The notes under the pieces are model-generated. The model saw only the letters and a program-made list of their open reading frames with translations, did not search any database and was not told the DNA's origin. A stretch of DNA of 7,999 bases from CAJBIL01 sp044359525. GTDB lineage: Bacteria; Pseudomonadota; Gammaproteobacteria; Burkholderiales; Rhodocyclaceae. How positions within the stretch are numbered: position 1 is the stretch's first letter; the number at the start of each line of letters is the position of its first letter. Shown here piece by piece: positions 1 to 5,430 of the stretch. The stretch lies in assembly GCA_044359525.1 (NCBI GenBank), contig JBIKLY010000111.1, positions 1 through 7,999 of the forward strand. The letters run 5' to 3'. Position numbers and translations under genes: made by a program.

Positions 1-283
1 GTTGGTGGTCAACCATTAGATCGAAAGCCGATTGAAACGCCGGCCACGTTGAGTCAACGACCTCAAAACTGTCCGCCCAGCCGAGAATCGCCTCACGAGT
101 GGATTCAGCCGAGCGTTTGGCTTTGCCCGTAAGCACTCTGGAGAGTTCGCCGAGTATTTGAGCCGGCAACAAAACCTGATCGGCCGGCAGTTGCTCGATG
201 AGTTGATAGGCCGCCGCGCAACGCGCTTCGTCGCCAAGCCCTTCAGCATAGGCCAGAATGTTTGTGTCGAGGGCGATTCTCAT
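1..283 (-). CDS. PIN-domain (VapC-like) toxin of a type II toxin-antitoxin pair, 3' end cut by window edge
   Basis: The reading frame opens at an ATG (283-281) and stays open to the left edge, giving 94 residues with no stop, so the C-terminus is missing. It starts MRIALDTNILAYAEG, the classic first strand of a PIN domain with its metal-binding aspartate (D6). A second acidic motif lies in LPAQILGELSRVL (E near residue 46), at the usual place for the second PIN carboxylate. The remaining active-site acids are expected beyond the edge. PIN toxins of this class are Mg-dependent ribonucleases that cut tRNA, rRNA or mRNA; the target cannot be read from sequence. The ATG overlaps the TGA of the antitoxin gene in an ATGA junction, which implies translational coupling. 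No good Shine-Dalgarno sequence precedes it, which fits coupling. Pairing with a Phd/YefM-type antitoxin supports the assignment. Confidence 0.88.
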   Translation of the reverse strand, partial: MRIALDTNILAYAEGLGDEARCAAAYQLIEQLPADQVLLPAQILGELSRVLTGKAKRSAESTREAILGWADSFEVVDSTWPAFQSAFDLMVDHQ

Positions 284-522
284 GCCTGGTTTTCGTAAAG
301 CTCACTGCGCGTCCAGTTTCTTTCGCCTTGATTGGCTTGTTGGCTCAGTCGTTGCAGCAGCAAACGCTTTGCAGATTGACGTTGATCAACTTCCGGTCTC
401 GCGGGTGCGATCGTTGCAACGGCCTTGCCGCGTGAAAGTACCGTAATGATTTCTCCCGTGGCGACGTCACGCAGCATGCTGGAGAAGTGGCGATTGGCAT
501 CGGCTGCGGATATTGTTTTCAT
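280..522 (-). CDS. Phd/YefM-family antitoxin
   Basis: 80 residues, beginning MKTISAADANRHFSSML and continuing through GEIITVLSRGKAVATIAP. This is the N-terminal DNA-binding fold of Phd/YefM antitoxins (strand, helix 'AADANRHF', then the hairpin 'ITVLSRGKAVATI'). The C-terminal part is charged and probably disordered; it ends in WTRSELYENQA, the kind of tail that wraps the PIN toxin. The frame stays open 20 codons further upstream to 582, but those residues (rich in K, C, Q) do not resemble the family, would run through the operator palindrome and would overlap the end of lspA, so the Met at 522 is chosen. The role is to neutralise the downstream toxin and, with it, to repress the promoter. 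The stop overlaps the toxin ATG by 4 bp. The gene starts 43 bp after the lspA stop on the same strand, so it may be read from the lspA transcript as well as from its own promoter. Confidence 0.9.
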   Translation of the reverse strand: MKTISAADANRHFSSMLRDVATGEIITVLSRGKAVATIAPARPEVDQRQSAKRLLLQRLSQQANQGERNWTRSELYENQA

Positions 523-536
523 CAGGCAATCTTGTT

Positions 537-555
537 TGTAGTGTTGAACACTACA
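537..555. promoter_or_regulatory. Perfect palindrome, likely toxin-antitoxin operator
   Basis: TGTAGTGTT-G-AACACTACA is an inverted repeat with 9-bp arms around a single central base. It begins 15 bp upstream of the antitoxin start, where Phd/YefM antitoxins bind to repress their own operon. With a one-base centre and no T-run on the minus strand it makes a poor terminator. A possible minus-strand promoter overlaps or precedes it: TTGACG (577-582, inside the end of lspA), a 16-bp spacer and GAAAAT (555-560). The palindrome is read directly from the sequence; binding by the antitoxin is inferred. Confidence 0.65.
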
Positions 556-565
556 TTTTCCACGG

Positions 566-1054
566 CTAGCTTTTTTCGTCAAGCAATGGTTTCGTTGCGA
601 ACTGGTCCCAAACCATCAGCACCGCACCAATCGTGATTGCCGAGTCTGCCACGTTGAAGGCCGGCCAGTAGTAGCCGGCGGCGTGCCATTGCACAAAATC
701 GACAACCGCGCCGAAACGGATGCGATCGATGACGTTGCCGAGCGCACCGCCGACGATCAGGGTGAGCGCCAGCGAGAGGCGAAATTCGCCGGTGTGCTGG
801 CGCAGCATGCTGACGATCCATACCGACACGCCGAGCGCCAGCACGGTGAAGAACCAGCGTTGCCAGCCACCGGCGTCGGAGAGGAAGCTGAACGCCGCGC
901 CGGCGTTGAAGGTGAGCACCCAGTTGAAAAACGGCGCGACGTAGATCGAGTCGCCCGGCCGCAAGGTGGCCAGCACGATCCATTTGCTGATCTGGTCGGC
1001 AATGATGATGATGCCCGCCAGCCAGAGCCAGCGGTCGATCTTACGCGAAGGCAC
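566..1054 (-). CDS. lspA: Lipoprotein signal peptidase (prolipoprotein signal peptidase II)
   Basis: 162 residues, the normal family length. This inner-membrane aspartyl protease removes the signal peptide from diacylglyceryl-modified prolipoproteins just before the lipobox cysteine. There are four hydrophobic segments, near residues 10-30, 65-84, 94-106 and 131-149. The conserved family motifs are all present: ADQISK (D20), TFNAGAAFSF (N50), GNVIDR (D110), VVDF (D119) and FNVADSAI (D137); the essential aspartates of the family lie in these last motifs. The start is a GTG at 1054-1052, with GAGGG (1063-1067) 8 nt upstream. The open frame extends back to 1474, but that part is only a shadow of ileS. 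The gene overlaps the end of ileS by 14 bp, so the two are translationally coupled. ileS-lspA adjacency is standard in proteobacteria. The usual fkpB/ispH partners do not follow directly; a toxin-antitoxin pair does. Confidence 0.96.
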   Translation of the reverse strand: MPSRKIDRWLWLAGIIIIADQISKWIVLATLRPGDSIYVAPFFNWVLTFNAGAAFSFLSDAGGWQRWFFTVLALGVSVWIVSMLRQHTGEFRLSLALTLIVGGALGNVIDRIRFGAVVDFVQWHAAGYYWPAFNVADSAITIGAVLMVWDQFATKPLLDEKS

Positions 1055-3839
1055 GGGTTTCGCCCTCGCCAAACAGGTTGTTGATGCAGCGGCCGCAGAG
1101 TTCCGGATGGTCGGCGTGGGCGCCGACATCCTCGCGCACATGCCAGCAGCGCTCGCACTTGCCGTGCGGCAATGCCGAAACGACGAGTTTTTCATCAGAT
1201 GCGCGCAGCAGCGTGGCCTTTGAGCAGATGAGGACGAAGCGCAGGTCGTCGCCGAGCGAGGCGAGGGCTTCGTACTTGTCGCCGTCGGCATGAATCTGCA
1301 CTTCGGCTTGTAGTGATGAGCCGATCTTGCCTGCGACACGCAGTTCTTCGAGTGCCTTGGTGACTTCTGCACGATAGCCGCGAATTCTGCTCCATTTGTC
1401 GAGCAGCACGCCTTCGTTTGCCGGCGCCGGGAGTGGCTGCCAGGTTTGTAGCATGATCGATTGCTCGGCATCACCGGTCTGGATCTGCCAGATTTCCTCG
1501 GCGGTGAAGGACAGAATCGGCGCCATCAGTTTGGTGAAGGATTGTAGGATGTGCCACAAGGCGCTCTGTGCCGAGCGGCGTGCCACTGAGTTGGCGGCGG
1601 TGGTGTAGAGGCGGTCCTTGAGGATATCGAGGTAAAAGCCGCCGAGGTCCTCGGAGCAGAAATTCTGCAGTGACTGGACGACACGGTGGAACTCGTATTT
1701 GCCGTAATCGGCTTCGCACTGCGCCTGCATCTGGCGCGTCATGGCCAGCGCGTAGCGGTCGATCTCGACCCATTGTTCGGGTGGCAACAGGTCTTTCGCT
1801 GTATCGAAATCCGAGGTGTTGGCGAGCAGGAAGCGTAGCGTGTTGCGGATGCGGCGGTAGGATTCGACAACGCGTTTGAGGATTTCGTCGGAGATCGAGA
1901 GTTCGCCCGAGTAGTCGGTAGCGGCCGTCCATAGACGCAGTATGTCGGCGCCCAGCGTGTCGGAAACCTTCTGCGGCGCGACGACGTTACCCTTCGATTT
2001 CGACATCTTCAGGCCCTTGCCATCGACCACGAAACCGTGCGTCAGCAGCGCCTTGTAGGGCGCCTGGCCGTCGATGGCGCAACCGGTCAGCAGCGAACTC
2101 TGGAACCAGCCACGGTGCTGGTCGGAGCCCTCGAGATAAAGGTCGGCCGGGTAGTTGAGCTGAGCCTGATGTGAGCCGCGCAGCACGCTCCAGTGCGTGG
2201 CGCCGGAGTCGAACCAGACATCGAGCGTGTCGCTCATCTTGCGGTATTGGGCCGTCTCATCACCAAGCAACTCTTTGGCGTCGAGCGAGAACCACGCTTC
2301 AATGCCGGATTGCTCGACGCGCAAGGCAACGGCTTCGATCAGCTCGGCGGTGCGCGGATGCAGTGCGCCGGTTTCCTTGTGCAGGAAGAAAGGAATCGGC
2401 ACGCCCCAGTTGCGCTGGCGCGAAACGCACCAGTCCGGGCGGTTCTTGATCATCGCCTCAAGCCGGGCGCGTCCCCAGGCCGGGAAAAATTGTGTTTCAT
2501 CGACGGCGCGTTCTGCGGTCCAGCGCAGTGAGGCCTCCTTTTCGCTGGGCTGGTGATCCATGCCGATAAACCACTGTGTCGTCGCACGGAAGATGATCGG
2601 CGTCTTGTGCCGCCAGCAGTGCGGGTAGCTGTGCGTGATGCGCTCGGATTTAAGCAGGCGGCCTTTCGCTTCGAGTTCCTGGAGGACGAGCGGATTGGCT
2701 TCCCATACCGTCTTGCCGGCCAGTTCGCTTACCGAGAGGGCGGGGGTGTTGCCAAGGAACTTGCCGTCGTCGCCGACCGGGTTATTCACCGGCAGACCGT
2801 AATGCTTGCCCACCAGATAGTCGTCGGTGCCGTGTGCCGGCGCCGTATGCACCAGGCCGGTACCGGCTTCGACGGTGACGTGCGTGCCGCAGATGATGGC
2901 CACGTCGCGCGCCTGGAAGGGGTGCTTAAGCAGCACGTGTTCGAGCGCGGCGCCCTTGGCCGAGCCGATCACCGTGCCTTCCAGACCGTAGCGCTTGAGG
3001 CACGCGTCGGCCAGCTCGCGAACGAGGATCAGCGCGCCTTTCGGTGTGTCGATCAGGTCGTAATCGAATTCCGGGTGTGCACTCACTGCCTCGTTGGCTG
3101 GCAGCGTCCAAGGCGTTGTCGTCCAGATCACGGCGAAGGCCGGCGCGCGCAGGTGCGTCAGGCCAAAGGCTTTGGCGACCTTCTCGGCGTGATTGGGATG
3201 CACTTCGAAAGCGACGTCGATGGCCGGCGAGTTTTTGTCCTCATGCTCGACCTCGGCTTCGGCCAGCGCCGAACCGCAGTCGAGGCACCAGTTGACTGGT
3301 TTCAGGCCCTGGTACAGATAGCCTTTTTCAAGAATCTTGCCGAGCGCGCGGATTTCGTCGGCCTCGGTTTTGAAGTTCATCGTCAGATAAGGGTTGTCCC
3401 ATTCGCCGAGTACGCCCAGGCGGATGAAATCCTTCTTTTGCCGCTCGACCTGCTCGGCGGCGAATGCGCGCGACAGTTCGCGCACCTTGTCGCCGGCGAT
3501 ATGCTTGCCGTGCAATTTTTCAATCTGGTGCTCGATCGGCAGGCCGTGGCAGTCCCAGCCCGGCACGTAGGGCGCATCAAAACCGGCCAGCGTCTTCGAA
3601 CGGACGATGATGTCCTTGAGGATTTTATTGACCGCGTGGCCGATGTGAATGTCGCCGTTGGCGTAGGGCGGGCCGTCGTGCAGCACGAAACGCGGGCGGC
3701 CGGCGCAGGCTTCGCGAATCTTTTCGTAGAGTTTCTTCTCCTGCCAAAGCGCAACCCACTGCGGCTCGCGCCTGGCGAGATCGCCCCGCATCGGGAAGGG
3801 GGTGTCGGTCAGGTTCAGGGTATTTTTGTAGTCAGCCAT
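1041..3839 (-). CDS. ileS: Isoleucyl-tRNA synthetase
   Basis: 932 residues, matching full-length bacterial class I IleRS. It charges tRNA-Ile with isoleucine in the cytoplasm. Visible parts: the HIGH signature within PPYANGDIHIGH (57-68), the editing domain (CP1) with TTTPWTLPAN (240-249) and GTGLVHTAPAHGTDDY (326-341), WFDSG (542-546), the KMSKS loop at 611-615, the helical anticodon-binding region from about 690, and a C-terminal zinc module with cysteines 894, 897, 915 and 918 (CERC...CGRC). This short-tailed layout with a terminal zinc finger is the E. coli-like form. The start ATG at 3839 has GGTGGA (3848-3853) 8 nt upstream. Upstream, the usual ribF neighbour is separated from it by a GxxExxY gene and its flanking repeats, and the ileS ribosome binding site lies at the outer end of one repeat arm. 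The 3' end overlaps lspA. All key motifs are intact. Confidence 0.98.
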   Translation of the reverse strand: MADYKNTLNLTDTPFPMRGDLARREPQWVALWQEKKLYEKIREACAGRPRFVLHDGPPYANGDIHIGHAVNKILKDIIVRSKTLAGFDAPYVPGWDCHGLPIEHQIEKLHGKHIAGDKVRELSRAFAAEQVERQKKDFIRLGVLGEWDNPYLTMNFKTEADEIRALGKILEKGYLYQGLKPVNWCLDCGSALAEAEVEHEDKNSPAIDVAFEVHPNHAEKVAKAFGLTHLRAPAFAVIWTTTPWTLPANEAVSAHPEFDYDLIDTPKGALILVRELADACLKRYGLEGTVIGSAKGAALEHVLLKHPFQARDVAIICGTHVTVEAGTGLVHTAPAHGTDDYLVGKHYGLPVNNPVGDDGKFLGNTPALSVSELAGKTVWEANPLVLQELEAKGRLLKSERITHSYPHCWRHKTPIIFRATTQWFIGMDHQPSEKEASLRWTAERAVDETQFFPAWGRARLEAMIKNRPDWCVSRQRNWGVPIPFFLHKETGALHPRTAELIEAVALRVEQSGIEAWFSLDAKELLGDETAQYRKMSDTLDVWFDSGATHWSVLRGSHQAQLNYPADLYLEGSDQHRGWFQSSLLTGCAIDGQAPYKALLTHGFVVDGKGLKMSKSKGNVVAPQKVSDTLGADILRLWTAATDYSGELSISDEILKRVVESYRRIRNTLRFLLANTSDFDTAKDLLPPEQWVEIDRYALAMTRQMQAQCEADYGKYEFHRVVQSLQNFCSEDLGGFYLDILKDRLYTTAANSVARRSAQSALWHILQSFTKLMAPILSFTAEEIWQIQTGDAEQSIMLQTWQPLPAPANEGVLLDKWSRIRGYRAEVTKALEELRVAGKIGSSLQAEVQIHADGDKYEALASLGDDLRFVLICSKATLLRASDEKLVVSALPHGKCERCWHVREDVGAHADHPELCGRCINNLFGEGETRAFA

Positions 3840-3847
3840 TTTTAAAA

Positions 3848-3853
3848 TCCACC
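3848..3853 (-). promoter_or_regulatory. ileS ribosome binding site at the edge of the heptamer repeat
   Basis: On the minus strand GGTGGA lies 8 nt before the ileS ATG, with the spacer TTTTAAAA. It directly abuts the outermost CGCAGAG heptamer (on the plus strand, TCCAC then CGCAGAG). A matching TCCAA (reverse complement of 4331-4335) abuts the outermost heptamer of the opposite arm, so this binding site may be part of the repeat element itself. Confidence 0.7.
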
Positions 3854-3886
3854 GCAGAGGCGCAGAGGCGCAGAGGAAACGCAGAG
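3853..3886 (+). repeat. CGCAGAG heptamer cluster, ileS-side arm
   Basis: Four CGCAGAG units start at 3853, 3861, 3869 and 3880, with spacings of 8, 8 and 11. The last 26 bases (3861-3886) are a perfect reverse complement of 4305-4330 on the far side of the GxxExxY gene. The cluster is followed by AAAACC, and the opposite arm also continues inward as CGCAGAGAAA. It lies in the 66-bp gap between the GxxExxY stop and the ileS start. Confidence 0.9.
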
Positions 3887-3905
3887 AAAACCATAGAGCT
3901 ATGAA

Positions 3906-4304
3906 TCAAACCCCGTTTGCGATTCGCTTGATGCCTTTGTGCAGTACTTCAACATTGAAATTGATTAGTAAACCAAGTCGCTTATCCATCAGTTTTAGAT
4001 AGGTCAGGACTTGAGCTGAATGAATCGGTAATAGTTGTTCGACTGTTTTGCACTCGATAATCAAACTGTCTTCGACAAGAAAATCCAGCCGGTAAGCATT
4101 CTTTACGGCGACGTTTTTGTAGAGCAGCGGAATTGTTATTTCTCGTAAGGTGTGTAAGCCGCTTGCAGCCAGTTCTATGGCTAAGCATTCTGAATAGACG
4201 TTCTCCAGCAAACCCGGACCCAGTTCGCGATGCACTTGGATCGCCGCGCCGATAACTTGTTCAGTCAGCAGATTCAGTTCTTCAATTGCCTTTCTCTGCG
4301 TCAC
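3906..4304 (-). CDS. GxxExxY family protein (PDDEXK-like, PF13366-type), function unknown
   Basis: 132 residues with the family signature GLLENVY at 31-37 (G31, E34, Y37), preceded by IGAAIQVHRELGPG. A PDDEXK-type nuclease core is suggested by YRLDFLVED (D74), ECK (E84, K86) and HSAQVLTYLK (Q98), then GLLINFNVEVLHKGIKRI. All expected residues are present, so it appears intact. The biochemical role of this family is not established; the fold suggests DNA binding or cleavage, and no reaction is claimed. The start is a GTG at 4304-4302 inside the repeat arm. It overlaps the ribF TGA (GTGA), with AGAGGA (4314-4319) 9 nt upstream. The first four residues (MTQR) are encoded by the repeat. There is no Met until residue 106, so no later ATG start is possible. 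Lower GC than its neighbours and flanking inverted repeats suggest acquisition. Confidence 0.88.
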   Translation of the reverse strand: MTQRKAIEELNLLTEQVIGAAIQVHRELGPGLLENVYSECLAIELAASGLHTLREITIPLLYKNVAVKNAYRLDFLVEDSLIIECKTVEQLLPIHSAQVLTYLKLMDKRLGLLINFNVEVLHKGIKRIANGV

Positions 4305-4330
4305 CTCTGCGTTTCCTCTGCGCCTCTGCG
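4294..4330 (-). repeat. CGCAGAG heptamer cluster, ribF-side arm (inverted relative to the other arm)
   Basis: Read on the plus strand, four CTCTGCG units start at 4294, 4305, 4316 and 4324, with spacings of 11, 11 and 8. Bases 4305-4330 are a perfect inverted copy of 3861-3886. The arm carries one extra 11-bp unit where the other arm has an 8-bp unit, so the clusters seem to vary in unit number. This arm is fully coding: it contains the end of ribF, the overlap with the next start codon and the first codons of the GxxExxY gene. Each CGCAGAGG unit contains AGAGG, which resembles a Shine-Dalgarno core. Confidence 0.9.
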
Positions 4331-5248
4331 TTGGAAGTAGTTCTTCCCCTCAGCAACATCCGCCGCAATCTGCGCTTTCAGCGCGTCAAAATTCGGGAAT
4401 TTCATTTCGTCGCGTAGCCGGTGCAGGAAGCGGACGTTGAGGTGGGCGCCGTAGATGTCGTCCTGGAAATCGAACAAATGCACTTCGAGTAGCGGGCGCA
4501 CGACCTGGTTGGCGCTCGGGCGGAAGCCGAGGTTGGCGACGCCCTGGCGCGGCCCGCCGAGCAGGCCGTTGACCTCGACGGCAAAGACGCCCAGCAGTGG
4601 CGGGCGCTCGTGTTTCATGCGGATGTTGGCGGTGGCGAAACCGAGCTGGCGGCCAATTTGGTCGCCATGCACGACACGGCCGTCGATTGAATAGGGGCGG
4701 CCAAGGAGCCGGGCGGCGTGTTCCAGGTGGCCGCTGTGCAGGGCATCGCGGACAGCGGAGCTTGAGGCGCGCTCGCCTTCCAGTGTCACGCTGTCCATCG
4801 CTTCAACGCGAAAACCGAGACTGGCGCCGGCTGATTTCAAAAGCGTAAAGTCGCCCGTGCGTCTGGCACCAAAACGAAAGTCGTCGCCGATGATCAGATG
4901 GCGGACGCGCAGCGCGTCGACCAGTACTTTTTCTATGAACTCGTCGGCAGAGAGTGCAGCGAATCGCGCGTTGAAGTGGCACACGTAGGCCAGCGCAACG
5001 CCGTCGTCGGCAATCAGTTCTAGCTTTTCGCGCAGGGTCGACAGGCGGGCGGGCGCCGATTCCGGGGCAAAGAATTCGCGCGGATGCGGTTCAAAGGTGA
5101 GCACGGTTGGCGGCAGCCCCTCGGCCGCAGCCGTCGCCGTCAGGCGAGCGAGCAGGGCGCGGTGGCCCAAGTGCACGCCATCGAAATTACCGATGGTGAG
5201 CACGGTGGCGCTGGGGGCGCGCTGCGCATAGCCGCGATAAACGAGCAT
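4301..5248 (-). CDS. ribF: Bifunctional riboflavin kinase / FAD synthetase
   Basis: 315 residues, the normal length. It phosphorylates riboflavin to FMN and adenylylates FMN to FAD. The N-terminal FAD-synthetase domain shows TIGNFDGVHLGH (18-29, H26/H29), FEPHP (52-56), GDDFRFG (121-127) and the SSSAVRDAL segment (162-170). The C-terminal kinase domain shows GDQIGRQLGFATAN (195-208; most relatives have GFPTAN), GVFAVEV (220-226), NLGFRP (239-244) and LEVHLFDF with E255 or its neighbours in the catalytic strand, then DIYG. The start ATG at 5248 has no clear Shine-Dalgarno sequence. The last residues, from R307 (RRGAEETQR), are encoded entirely by the CGCAGAG repeat arm, so the natural C-terminal tail was apparently replaced. 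The kinase domain ends before this, so activity should survive. The stop overlaps the next gene by 4 bp. It is first in the ribF-ileS-lspA operon. Confidence 0.97.
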   Translation of the reverse strand: MLVYRGYAQRAPSATVLTIGNFDGVHLGHRALLARLTATAAAEGLPPTVLTFEPHPREFFAPESAPARLSTLREKLELIADDGVALAYVCHFNARFAALSADEFIEKVLVDALRVRHLIIGDDFRFGARRTGDFTLLKSAGASLGFRVEAMDSVTLEGERASSSAVRDALHSGHLEHAARLLGRPYSIDGRVVHGDQIGRQLGFATANIRMKHERPPLLGVFAVEVNGLLGGPRQGVANLGFRPSANQVVRPLLEVHLFDFQDDIYGAHLNVRFLHRLRDEMKFPNFDALKAQIAADVAEGKNYFQRRGAEETQR

Positions 5249-5278
5249 TCAGGTGGCCGTGGTTTTTAAAGAGGCTGA

Positions 5279-5284
5279 ATTATA
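5279..5284 (-). promoter_or_regulatory. Candidate -10 box of the ribF operon promoter
   Basis: A perfect TATAAT on the minus strand lies 30 bp upstream of the ribF ATG. No good -35 sequence is seen at 16-18 bp (GCCATC or CGCCAT there). The site overlaps a plus-strand TATAAT at 5281-5286, because the sequence is partly self-complementary. This is the best promoter candidate for the minus-strand operon. Confidence 0.5.
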
Positions 5285-5347
5285 ATGGTTTTGCCAGCCC
5301 GATGGCGCCCGTTAAGACTGTGAAATTACAGGAAAAATCTTCGATAG

Positions 5348-5367
5348 CCAGCGCTTGCAAACGCTGG
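5348..5367. promoter_or_regulatory. Near-perfect 20-bp dyad in the ribF/SDR divergent region
   Basis: CCAGCGCTTGCAAACGCTGG pairs at nine of ten symmetric positions; only C5354/A5361 fails. The centre TTGCAA is itself a palindrome. It lies about 64 bp upstream of the dehydrogenase start and about 100 bp from the ribF start. Its symmetry and location suggest a dimeric transcription factor site, possibly of the LacI, TetR or GntR type. The regulator is not in this window and the assignment is inference. Confidence 0.45.
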
Positions 5368-5391
5368 TTTCCATACGCTACCGTTTGGTAA

Positions 5392-5400
5392 TGGTAAGAT
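5392..5400 (+). promoter_or_regulatory. Candidate extended -10 promoter for the dehydrogenase gene
   Basis: TGGTAAGAT matches an extended -10 (TGn followed by TAAGAT) about 30 bp upstream of the start codon at 5431. There is no convincing -35 at 17 bp (CATACG), which is tolerable for an extended -10. The dyad at 5348-5367 lies just upstream of the expected polymerase footprint, an activator-like position. Confidence 0.4.
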
Positions 5401-5417
5401 TCTTCCGAGAATTCAAA

Positions 5418-5424
5418 GAGGAGG
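5418..5424 (+). promoter_or_regulatory. Strong ribosome binding site that decides the dehydrogenase start
   Basis: GAGGAGG ends 6 nt before the ATG at 5431. A competing ATG at 5427 is only 2 nt from the site and opens a frame that stops after four codons (M-N-A-Y), so 5431 is the true start. Confidence 0.8.
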
Positions 5425-5430
5425 CTATGA

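Larger units (their letters stand above)
3848..4335 (-). mobile_element. Candidate repeat-bounded GxxExxY cassette inserted between ribF and ileS
   Basis: Two inverted clusters of CGCAGAG heptamers enclose a single gene. The similarity runs from an outer TCCA(C/A), through a perfect 26-bp match, to an inner CGCAGAGAAA. The enclosed gene is about 45% GC by hand count over 3901-4300, against for example 41/60 in 4561-4620 inside ribF. It interrupts a ribF-ileS pair that is normally adjacent in proteobacteria. I see no transposase and no convincing target-site duplication (TTTTAAAA outside on the left, AGTAGTTC on the right), so the mode of movement is unknown. It may depend on an enzyme encoded elsewhere, or the repeats may have served for homologous recombination. 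Confidence 0.45.

Noticed and set aside
537..555. Palindrome as a terminator after lspA
   Set aside because: The one-base centre, AT-rich arms and absence of a T-run on the minus strand make it a poor terminator. T residues follow only on the plus strand, where there is no gene to stop.
523..582. 20-residue N-terminal extension of the antitoxin
   Set aside because: It does not resemble the family, covers the operator palindrome and overlaps the lspA end. The Met at 522 matches the usual Phd/YefM start.
1055..1474. N-terminal extension of lspA in the same frame
   Set aside because: It lies wholly within the ileS coding region and is low-complexity S/A/R sequence. The GTG at 1054 with GAGGG upstream gives the normal LspA length.
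2553..3845. 430-codon open frame on the plus strand opposite ileS
   Set aside because: It mirrors the ileS coding strand in a GC-rich gene. Its translation is compositionally odd and shows no domain, while the ileS motifs are all intact.
3853..4330. Heptamer clusters as a CRISPR array
   Set aside because: The units are 7-8 bp with 1-4 bp between them, there are no spacers, and the two clusters are in opposite orientation around a gene.
3840..4345. Target-site duplication flanking the candidate cassette
   Set aside because: The bases just outside the two outer ends (TTTTAAAA and AGTAGTTC) share no direct repeat, so none is claimed.
5281..5286. Plus-strand TATAAT as the dehydrogenase promoter
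   Set aside because: It is about 145 bp from the start and arises because the site is nearly self-complementary with the minus-strand TATAAT. The extended -10 at 5392-5400 is better placed.
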